Positions 1 through 6,627 of a DNA stretch of 64,000 bases are shown here, piece after piece. Origin of the DNA: Pedobacter paludis (GTDB lineage: Bacteria; Bacteroidota; Bacteroidia; Sphingobacteriales; Sphingobacteriaceae); the NCBI RefSeq assembly GCF_003173575.1, contig NZ_QGNY01000005.1:62001-126000 (forward strand), given 5' to 3'. A program made the translations under genes and the position numbers. The notes beneath the pieces are model-generated. The model made no database searches. It was given only the letters and a program-made list of their open reading frames with translations, and was not told where the DNA came from. The stretch's first letter is position 1, and each line of letters starts with the position of its first letter.

Positions 1-612
1 CTTTGGGAAACGAGCAAGCAAGCTTACGCTATTGGAAAAAAATTAGGCAAAAAGGTAATTTTGGTCGGCACTTCTACCGGTGGAACCGTTGCCCTAAAGT
101 TGGCTGCAACGTATCCCGAGATCAACAGCTTAATTTTATTATCGCCAAATGTAGCAATCAATGATAAAAATGCCTGGTTGCTGAACGATCCATGGGGATT
201 GCAAATTGCCAGAAAAGTTGTGGGCGGTGATGAGCGTAAAGTTGACGGCAGAACTGAAGAATATAAAAAATATTGGTACACCAACTATCGCTTAGAATCG
301 CTTGTAGAACTGCAGGAGTTTATAGAGAGCACCATGTTAAAAAGCACCTTTGAAAAAGTAAAGCAACCCGTTTTAATGCTGTACTTTTATAAAAATGAAC
401 TCGAACAGGATCCAGTTGTTCGGGTTGATGCTATGCTCAAAATGTTTAATCAGCTGGGAACTCCAATAGATTTAAAACAAAAAATAGCCATTCCAAATGG
501 CGGAAACCATGTTTTGGGATCTTACATTACTTCAAAAGATTTACCAAGCGTTGAAACTTCTATCGATAGTTTTGTAGGAAATGTTTTGAAGGAAAATATT
601 CATAACCATTAA
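1..612 (+). CDS. alpha/beta hydrolase, 5' end outside the window
   Basis: The reading frame is open from base 1, so the start codon lies upstream of the window; about 203 codons are visible. The nucleophile elbow GTSTGG is at visible residues 23-28, with Ser25 as the likely nucleophile, and a GGNH near the C-terminus probably supplies the catalytic His. This fits a small serine hydrolase (lipase/esterase or lysophospholipase-like). The substrate is unknown. The neighbouring gene, 47 bp downstream on the same strand, is a second alpha/beta hydrolase, so the two may be co-transcribed. Confidence 0.8.
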   Translation, partial: LWETSKQAYAIGKKLGKKVILVGTSTGGTVALKLAATYPEINSLILLSPNVAINDKNAWLLNDPWGLQIARKVVGGDERKVDGRTEEYKKYWYTNYRLESLVELQEFIESTMLKSTFEKVKQPVLMLYFYKNELEQDPVVRVDAMLKMFNQLGTPIDLKQKIAIPNGGNHVLGSYITSKDLPSVETSIDSFVGNVLKENIHNH

Positions 613-659
613 AAACGCTCAGTTAATTTTTCAGATCATTATTTACATACTCTTTATAA

Positions 660-1460
660 ATGAAATATTTTTGCTCCCTTTGCTTCCTTATCATCAGTTT
701 TAACTTATTTGCACAAGAGCCTTTTACATTAGGAAAAATTGAAAAAATACAATCTTCTGTTTTAAAAGAAAGCCGAACATTGAATATTTATCTGCCAGAG
801 GGTTATGCTGTAGATTCTGCGAAAACATATCCAGTAATTTATCTTTTGGATGGCTCTGCGAATGAGGATTTTATTCATATTGTTGGTTTGGTTCAGTTTT
901 TAACGATGATTGAAACCATGCCAAAATCGATAGTTGTGGGCATTGCAAATGTAGATCGCAAAAGAGATTTCACTTTCCCGACAACTATTAAAGAAGATTT
1001 AAAAGATTACCCGACTACGGGAAAATCTGAGAAATTTATTTCGTTTATAGAAAAAGAACTCCAGCCCTTTATCCAAAATAATTATAAAACCAACGAAAGT
1101 AAAACCATAATTGGGCAATCGCTGGGTGGTTTATTGGCAACAGAAATTTTATTAAAAAAACCACAACTCTTTGACAATTATATGATTATCAGCCCGAGTT
1201 TGTGGTGGAATAATGAATCGCTTTTAGGCGAAGCTCCCAAATATTTAGAACAACAGACCAAAACAAACCTAAGAGTTTATCTTTCGGTTGGCACAGAAGG
1301 AAAAGTAATGGAAGGTGATACAAGAAAACTTGCAGAAATTTTAAAACAGCGCACAAATTTAAAATTGGATTTTTTGCCTCTACCGGATGAAAGTCATTTA
1401 ACTATTCTACATAATAGTATTTACAAAGGCTTTGGTATTCTTTGTCAAAAAAAGAAATAA
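660..1460 (+). CDS. secreted esterase, putative esterase (EstD/Fes-like) family
   Basis: This 266-residue protein starts with a Sec signal peptide (hydrophobic stretch to about residue 19, ending FAQ), so it is exported to the periplasm or surface. The serine hydrolase elbow IGQSLGG places the nucleophile at Ser154, and His246 in DESHLT is the likely catalytic His. IYLLDGS near residue 60 matches the first core strand of the PF00756 putative-esterase family, which includes siderophore esterases and acyl esterases. The actual substrate cannot be read from the sequence. It follows another hydrolase gene by 47 bp. Confidence 0.8.
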   Translation: MKYFCSLCFLIISFNLFAQEPFTLGKIEKIQSSVLKESRTLNIYLPEGYAVDSAKTYPVIYLLDGSANEDFIHIVGLVQFLTMIETMPKSIVVGIANVDRKRDFTFPTTIKEDLKDYPTTGKSEKFISFIEKELQPFIQNNYKTNESKTIIGQSLGGLLATEILLKKPQLFDNYMIISPSLWWNNESLLGEAPKYLEQQTKTNLRVYLSVGTEGKVMEGDTRKLAEILKQRTNLKLDFLPLPDESHLTILHNSIYKGFGILCQKKK

Positions 1461-1490
1461 GATTTATAAGTCAATGCAAATTAATTATCA

Positions 1491-1543
1491 AACTAACGAA
1501 GTTCTGTCCTAACAACACCTTAAGAAACTTAGCAAGTTGATTA
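1491..1543. repeat. dispersed repeat, family D (partial copy)
   Basis: The stretch between the convergent esterase and YpdA genes resembles the 'aaactgacgaagtt ... aacttcgtaagttga' elements at 46155, 46291 and 55587. Its last bases, ttga followed by TTA, form the TAA stop codon of the minus-strand YpdA gene, in the same register as the copy at 46291-46345. Confidence 0.6.
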
Positions 1544-2509
1544 ATTTAGAATATTCTTAACAATCATCTCGGCATGCACTCTAGAGTTTTCGATAAAAAG
1601 CTTGTGCGTATCTAGTCCACCGCAAACTACCCCGGCGAGATATAAACCTTCAACATTGGTTTCCATGGTTTCTTCGTTGTAAACAGGGCAAAGACTTTTA
1701 GGCAATTCAATTCCAAATTTTCTAAGCATCGAAAAATCGGGTTGGTAGCCCGTCATGGCGATAACGAAATCGTTTGGTATGGTAACGATTCCCTCAAGTG
1801 TTTTAATATCAACTTCTCCAGCTCTGATTTCAATCAATTCAGCATTGAAAAGTGCTTTAACTTCTCCTTCCTTGATTCTATTCTGAATATCCGGTCGCAC
1901 CCAATATTTTACATGCGGACCAAGATCTCCACTTCGTACTACCATGGTTACATTTGCGCCTTTTCTGTAAGTTTCTAGAGCAGCATCTACGCCCGAATTA
2001 TTTGCGCCAACCACCACTACATTTTGAAATGCATATAAATGTGGATCTTTATAATAATGTGTAACTTTTGGCAAATCTTCTCCCGGAATATTCATCAATA
2101 GCGGAACATCATAAAAACCTGTAGAAACAATAACGTTATTGGCCGTGTAGCTGGTTTTTGAAGTTGAGATTTCAAAAATATCATCATCTTTTTTTACAAC
2201 CTGATTAACACTTTCGAATAGATGAATATTTAAATTAAACTTTTCTGCAACGCGACGATAATACTCTACAGCTTCATTCCGATTTGGTTTTGGGCTTATG
2301 GTTACAAAGGGCACGCCACCAATTTCGAGTTTTTGAGATGTAGAAAAGAAAGTCATAAACACTGGATAATTGAATAAGCTATTAACCAATGCGCCTTTTT
2401 CTATGATAACATAAGAGAGATTGGCTTTCTGTGCTTCAATTGCACAAGCCATGCCGATTGGGCCAGCACCGATTATTAAGACATCGTAATGATTTTCTTT
2501 CTGAGGCAT
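1541..2509 (-). CDS. ypdA: YpdA family bacillithiol-disulfide reductase-like flavoprotein
   Basis: The protein has 322 residues, a typical length for YpdA/Bdr. The N-terminal FAD-binding motif GAGPIG is at residues 14-19, a second nucleotide-binding motif (VVVGANNSG) at about 166, and a C-terminal FAD-contact motif GLYLAGVVCGG at about 290. There is no CxxC redox pair, which distinguishes YpdA from thioredoxin reductase. The family reduces bacillithiol disulfide with NADPH. That role fits this genome, because bshA, the first bacillithiol biosynthesis gene, is at 23.5-24.6 kb. The next gene upstream encodes a metallo-beta-lactamase/rhodanese protein of sulfane-sulfur metabolism. Confidence 0.88.
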   Translation of the reverse strand: MPQKENHYDVLIIGAGPIGMACAIEAQKANLSYVIIEKGALVNSLFNYPVFMTFFSTSQKLEIGGVPFVTISPKPNRNEAVEYYRRVAEKFNLNIHLFESVNQVVKKDDDIFEISTSKTSYTANNVIVSTGFYDVPLLMNIPGEDLPKVTHYYKDPHLYAFQNVVVVGANNSGVDAALETYRKGANVTMVVRSGDLGPHVKYWVRPDIQNRIKEGEVKALFNAELIEIRAGEVDIKTLEGIVTIPNDFVIAMTGYQPDFSMLRKFGIELPKSLCPVYNEETMETNVEGLYLAGVVCGGLDTHKLFIENSRVHAEMIVKNILN

Positions 2510-2514
2510 TCTAA

Positions 2515-2641
2515 AAATATTTAATAACTTAAGAGGTAAATATTCACCACCTTAGACATCTAAGATCACCTAAGTTATTTTAATAATGCTTTAATGAACG
2601 TAGCCTAAGATTTTCTAAGGTTTCTCAGGTGGTTAAATTAT
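2515..2641. repeat. palindromic intergenic repeat, family E
   Basis: The 132-bp gap between the YpdA gene and the metallo-hydrolase is filled with self-complementary fragments. ACCACCT at about 2546 matches AGGTGGT at 2627-2633, and CTTAGA-CA-TCTAAG at 2551-2564 is a small perfect inverted repeat. The 'cctaag/cttagg' words recur across it. It looks like a degenerate copy of a palindromic repeat, but this window has no second copy for comparison. Confidence 0.4.
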
Positions 2642-4054
2642 TTAAACTTTCATCGCTTTACTTGGGCAAGCGAAGTCGGTTCTTTTTAAACCTGTATTTT
2701 TAATTGCACCATACCCACCAGCAATATCAATTACGTTTTCTACACCCCGGGATTTTAAAATTGATGCCGCAATCATAGAGCGATAACCGCCTGCACAATG
2801 AATATAATAAGTTGATTTTGGATTGATCTCCCCTGTCCATTCGTTAATAAAATCCAATGGCCTACTTAAAGTAAACTCCAGATGTTCAGATTCGTATTCT
2901 CCAGGTTTACGGACATCAAGTGCAATAATTTCCGAATCGTTTGCAATTGTTTCAAAAACCTCGGCAGAAATAGATTCAATGGTATCAATTTCTTTTCCTG
3001 CATCTGTCCACCTTTCGAAACCACCATCTAAATAGCCGATTGTACTATCGTAACCAACACGGGTTAACCGGGTAATGGTTTCTTCCTCCTTACCCTCATC
3101 GGTAATCAGCAAAATGGGTTGTTGTAAATCTGTAATTAAGGCTCCAACCCATGGTGCAAACTGTCCATTTAATCCAATGTTTATTGAATTTGGAATAAAT
3201 CCTTTTGCAAAAACCTGTGGATCACGGGTATCTAGCATAATTGCTCCAGTTTGGTTCGCCGTATCTTCAAAAGCTTGAGGAGTTAAAGCATTTAAGCCTT
3301 TTTCGTAAACCTCTTCAATGCTTTCTACACCACCTTTATTTATTGCGGCATTCTTAGCAAAATATTGTGGCGGAGGCAGAATCCCATCTGTCACCTCTGC
3401 AATAAATTGTTCTTTGGTTTCGGCCTTAAGAGCATAATTCACTTCTTTTTGATGACCTAAAGTATCGAAAGTTTCTTTACTCATACTTTTACCACATGCA
3501 GAACCCGCACCATGTGCAGGATAAACAATTACATCGTTTGCCAAAGGCTTTATTTTATCATTCAATGAATCGTAAAGCATTCCGGCTAAATCTTCCATTG
3601 TTAAATTTCCCTTTTGGGCTAAATCCGGACGGCCAACATCGCCAATAAAAAGTGTATCTCCACTAAAAATGCAGTGATCCTTGCCATTTTCATCGGTTAA
3701 CAAATAGGTTGTAGATTCTAAAGTATGACCAGGAGTGTGTAGTGCGGTTATGGTTACCTTTCCAATTTTAAATTGTTCACCATCTTTAGCAATGTGCGAT
3801 TTAAATTCTGTTTTAGCCGTTGGACCATAAATAATTTCAGCTCCAGATTTCTCGGCTAAGTCTACATGACCAGAAACAAAATCAGCATGAAAATGAGTTT
3901 CGAAAATATATTTAATTACAGCTCCGGCCTTTTCTGCTTTTTTTAAATAAGTAGAAACTTCTCTCAGTGGATCTATTATTGCCGCTTCGCCATTACTTTC
4001 TATGTAATACGCAGCTTCTGCTAAACAACCTGTATATATTTGTTCTATTTTCAT
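2642..4054 (-). CDS. metallo-beta-lactamase / tandem rhodanese protein (persulfide dioxygenase-like)
   Basis: This 470-residue protein joins an N-terminal metallo-beta-lactamase domain (about 1-250) to two rhodanese domains (about 255-360 and 370-465). Metal ligands visible are THFHADF (His54, His56, Asp58), His110 in TPGHT and Asp133 in SGDT, as in ETHE1/CstB-type persulfide dioxygenases. The first rhodanese has no cysteine in its active loop (LLITDEGKEE), whereas the second carries HCAGGYR, a plausible catalytic loop. The likely role is cytosolic sulfide and persulfide detoxification: oxidation of a low-molecular-weight thiol persulfide plus sulfur transfer. The neighbouring YpdA-like reductase gene fits bacillithiol persulfide as substrate, which is an inference. 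Confidence 0.88.
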   Translation of the reverse strand: MKIEQIYTGCLAEAAYYIESNGEAAIIDPLREVSTYLKKAEKAGAVIKYIFETHFHADFVSGHVDLAEKSGAEIIYGPTAKTEFKSHIAKDGEQFKIGKVTITALHTPGHTLESTTYLLTDENGKDHCIFSGDTLFIGDVGRPDLAQKGNLTMEDLAGMLYDSLNDKIKPLANDVIVYPAHGAGSACGKSMSKETFDTLGHQKEVNYALKAETKEQFIAEVTDGILPPPQYFAKNAAINKGGVESIEEVYEKGLNALTPQAFEDTANQTGAIMLDTRDPQVFAKGFIPNSINIGLNGQFAPWVGALITDLQQPILLITDEGKEEETITRLTRVGYDSTIGYLDGGFERWTDAGKEIDTIESISAEVFETIANDSEIIALDVRKPGEYESEHLEFTLSRPLDFINEWTGEINPKSTYYIHCAGGYRSMIAASILKSRGVENVIDIAGGYGAIKNTGLKRTDFACPSKAMKV

Positions 4055-4481
4055 GATTTTCTCTGTTCGTCACCCTGAATTTATTTCAGAGCCTTATTAA
4101 ATAGATGCTAATCGAGTTCCGTTCCAAAGGAACCCCCTTGGGGCATGACGAATATGTTTAACAAAAATAGAGCTAAATACGAATAACCGAAATGATGATG
4201 GTCATAATTGCAGAAGTTTTACCAACCGAGGAGCTTTGCGAAGGATTAAGACCCTAAAATTATTTTGAAAACGAAAGATTGTAGCGTTTGGCTAGAATAG
4301 TCCCGCCATTTACTTCAATCTTTTACTGCACCATTTTGGTTTACCTTTCTAACGTATCATTAAAACCAAAAGGTTTGCAAAAGGATTTTCGTTCTGTCGG
4401 GTTTATTAATGAAAGGCAGTTTTGCAGGGTTTAATAAATAACCCAGCAGGTTTTAAAAACTTACGGAGTTTCTTAAACATT
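4055..4481. other. intergenic region with repeat fragments
   Basis: This 427-bp gap has no credible gene. Its first part (4068-4151) is a degenerate family-B repeat. The last part, about 4415-4480, contains short complementary words (gcagggttt / aaacctgc-like, and aaacttacggagtttct near 4458) that look like another decayed hairpin before the asparaginase stop codon. The middle, 4152-4400, shows nothing I recognise. Confidence 0.5.
4068..4151. repeat. dispersed repeat, family B (degenerate)
   Basis: It begins with cgtcaccctgaatttatttc, the same 20 bases that begin the family-B copy at 34457, and ends with gcatgacga like that copy. The interior differs and includes a small hairpin (gttcc...ggaac). 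Confidence 0.65.
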
Positions 4482-5501
4482 TTAATCTTTTGTAAGTTCT
4501 CCACGAAGCGATTCTTCCATGAGCTGGCGATTTTCTTCATTGCTTAAACCTAAGCCCATTACAAACATCAATTTGGTTACGGTTGCTTCAAAAGTCAAAT
4601 CATAACCACTTAAAACACCCATTTTTTGAAGTTCTCTACTGGTTTCATAACGCCCTAACTGAACCGATCCTTTTTTACATTGAGAGATATCGATAATGAT
4701 TTTCCCATTGAGAATTGCGTGCCTCAAACTGTCCAAAAACCATTGTGCAGTCGTGGTATTTCCCGAACCAAAAGTTTCCAAAATTATGGCATCAACTTTC
4801 GAATCGGTTATCGCCTGTACCGCCTGTGGTGTAATTCCGGGATATAATTTAAGTACGCCAATGTTCGAATTGAAGTTGGTATGAATGGTTAATTTACCTG
4901 CTGTAGGTTTCAGAATATAATTTCTATGGAACTGAAGGTGAACACCCGCTTCGGCCAATACCGGATAATTTGGCGAACGGAAGGCTTCGAACTTTTCGCT
5001 GTTGTATTTAATTGAACGATTTCCTCTAAACAACTGGGCATCAAAATAAATGCATACTTCTGGAAACAAAGCTTTACCATCTTCTTTAGTTGCAGCGATT
5101 TCCAGTGCTGTAATCAGATTTTCCTTAGCATCGGTTCTAATTTCACCAATGGGCAATTGAGAACCTGTTAACACCACTGGTTTATCGAGATTTTCCAGCA
5201 TAAAACTCAATGCTGATGCCGTGAAAGCCATTGTATCTGAACCATGGAGGATTACAAAACCATCATAAAGATCATATTTGTTATACACAAGTTCTGCCAA
5301 AGTTTTCCAAATCTCTGGGTCCATGTTAGAAGAATCCAAAACCGGATTAAAGGAATGCACATCTAAGTGATAATCTAAACGGGCCAGCTCTGGAACGTTT
5401 TCTTTAATCTGTTCAAAATCAAAAGGAACTAACATCCCATTACTGGGATCGTTAACCATACCGATGGTTCCACCAGTATAAATTATTAAAATCTTAGTCA
5501 T
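4482..5501 (-). CDS. ansA: type I L-asparaginase
   Basis: This 339-residue cytosolic asparaginase hydrolyses L-asparagine to aspartate and ammonia. The first catalytic Thr lies in the N-terminal YTGGTIGM motif (about residues 8-15) and the second in the LHGSDTMAFTASALSF motif near residue 85. No signal peptide is present, which supports the type I (cytoplasmic) assignment rather than type II. The length matches E. coli AnsA (about 338). It stands alone between repeat-rich intergenic regions, so it is probably transcribed singly. Confidence 0.93.
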   Translation of the reverse strand: MTKILIIYTGGTIGMVNDPSNGMLVPFDFEQIKENVPELARLDYHLDVHSFNPVLDSSNMDPEIWKTLAELVYNKYDLYDGFVILHGSDTMAFTASALSFMLENLDKPVVLTGSQLPIGEIRTDAKENLITALEIAATKEDGKALFPEVCIYFDAQLFRGNRSIKYNSEKFEAFRSPNYPVLAEAGVHLQFHRNYILKPTAGKLTIHTNFNSNIGVLKLYPGITPQAVQAITDSKVDAIILETFGSGNTTTAQWFLDSLRHAILNGKIIIDISQCKKGSVQLGRYETSRELQKMGVLSGYDLTFEATVTKLMFVMGLGLSNEENRQLMEESLRGELTKD

Positions 5502-5637
5502 TTGGTTGGTAAAAGTTGCTCACCGCAAAAGAACGTAAAAGATTTGTATTTCTACGAGGCTTTTACCACAAAGGCATGAAGAACACTGAGAATTAACTTT
5601 AAAATTTGGAGTAGGTAAGAAAACATATATGAACGGT

Positions 5638-5720
5638 CGTCATTGCGAGGCACGAAGCAATCTTAATGCGATCGCCATAAAAGCCATAGTTGTAAGATTG
5701 CTTCGTGCCTCGCAATGACG
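5638..5720. repeat. palindromic repeat, family A (perfect 28-bp arms)
   Basis: The arms at 5638-5665 and 5693-5720 are perfect reverse complements over 28 bp, separated by a 27-nt loop. The arms contain cattgcgaggcacgaagcaa. A second copy is at 6551-6622. The element lies between the asparaginase start and the end of tatD. It resembles the REP-like palindromes scattered through many Bacteroidota genomes. Confidence 0.9.
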
Positions 5721-5737
5721 ATGAGGCGAGAAGAACT

Positions 5738-6505
5738 TTATATACCAAAAACCTTTTTAGAATTTTCAGTAGTTACATTTGCAATTTCTTCAACTGAAAC
5801 ATTGTAAATATCTGCCAGTTTTTGAGCAATGTAAATGAGGTAACTGCTTTCGTTCGGCTTACCTCTAAACGGAACGGGCGCTAAATATGGTGAATCGGTT
5901 TCTAATACTAAATGGGCTAATGGAATTTCGGAAAGTACTGCATCTAAGCCAGCTTTTTTGTAGGTAACTACTCCACCAATTCCAAGATAAAAATTAAGAT
6001 CGATGGCTTGATTGGCTTGAGCAACATTTCCGGTAAAGCAATGAAAAATACCCCTCAGTTTTTCGTCGCGTTCGCTTTCTAACAAGTCGAAAACTTCATC
6101 GAAAGCCTCTCTGCAATGGATAACAATTGGTAAGCCTAAATCTTTCGCCCAGCCGATTTGTTTTCGAAAAGCATCCTGCTGAATGGCCAACGTGGTTTTA
6201 TCCCAATATAAATCTATTCCGATCTCTCCAATTGCATAGATTTTTCTTCCAGAAATGCTTTTATAAATTTCATCTAAATTCGACAGGTAATCTTCCTTAA
6301 CATCGCAAGGATGCAAACCTGCCATTACAAAACAATTCTCTGGATACTTAGCCACCAAATCATCAATCATTGCAATTGATTTTACGTCTACATTTGGCAA
6401 AAACAAACGATTTACATCATTTTCAAAACAACGCTCCATTAACAGCGCTTGCTTTTCGGCGTCTTGCTCGTAATATAAATGGGTATGGGTATCGGTGAAT
6501 AACAT
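5738..6505 (-). CDS. TatD family metal-dependent hydrolase
   Basis: From the chosen start this protein has 255 residues, typical of TatD. The metal-binding motif DTHTHL is at the extreme N-terminus; other conserved parts are GLHPCD, AIGEIGIDLYW, VIHCREAF, HCFTG and ETDSPYLAP near residue 205. TatD enzymes are 3'-5' exonucleases/DNases of the amidohydrolase fold. A longer frame opens at 6574, but its extra 23 codons run through the family-A repeat at 6551-6622, and the family normally starts just before DTHTH, so the ATG at 6505 is preferred. The gene follows uvrA on the same strand. Confidence 0.9.
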   Translation of the reverse strand: MLFTDTHTHLYYEQDAEKQALLMERCFENDVNRLFLPNVDVKSIAMIDDLVAKYPENCFVMAGLHPCDVKEDYLSNLDEIYKSISGRKIYAIGEIGIDLYWDKTTLAIQQDAFRKQIGWAKDLGLPIVIHCREAFDEVFDLLESERDEKLRGIFHCFTGNVAQANQAIDLNFYLGIGGVVTYKKAGLDAVLSEIPLAHLVLETDSPYLAPVPFRGKPNESSYLIYIAQKLADIYNVSVEEIANVTTENSKKVFGI

Positions 6506-6550
6506 GGGTTGTGATGTAAGATGGGTGATGGAAAATGGAACTCTATAAAC

Positions 6551-6622
6551 TTGCCATGATTGCCAGGCAGGCATGAAGCAATCTTTCTATCAAATTAGAT
6601 TGCTTCGTGCCTCGCAATGACG
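6551..6622. repeat. palindromic repeat, family A (one arm decayed)
   Basis: The right arm at 6597-6622 is identical to 26 bases of the right arm at 5693-5720. The left arm is degenerate but keeps gaagcaatct at 6575-6584, complementary to 6597-6606. It sits in the 122-bp gap between uvrA and tatD and ends 5 bp before the uvrA stop codon. Confidence 0.85.
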
Positions 6623-6627
6623 ATAGC

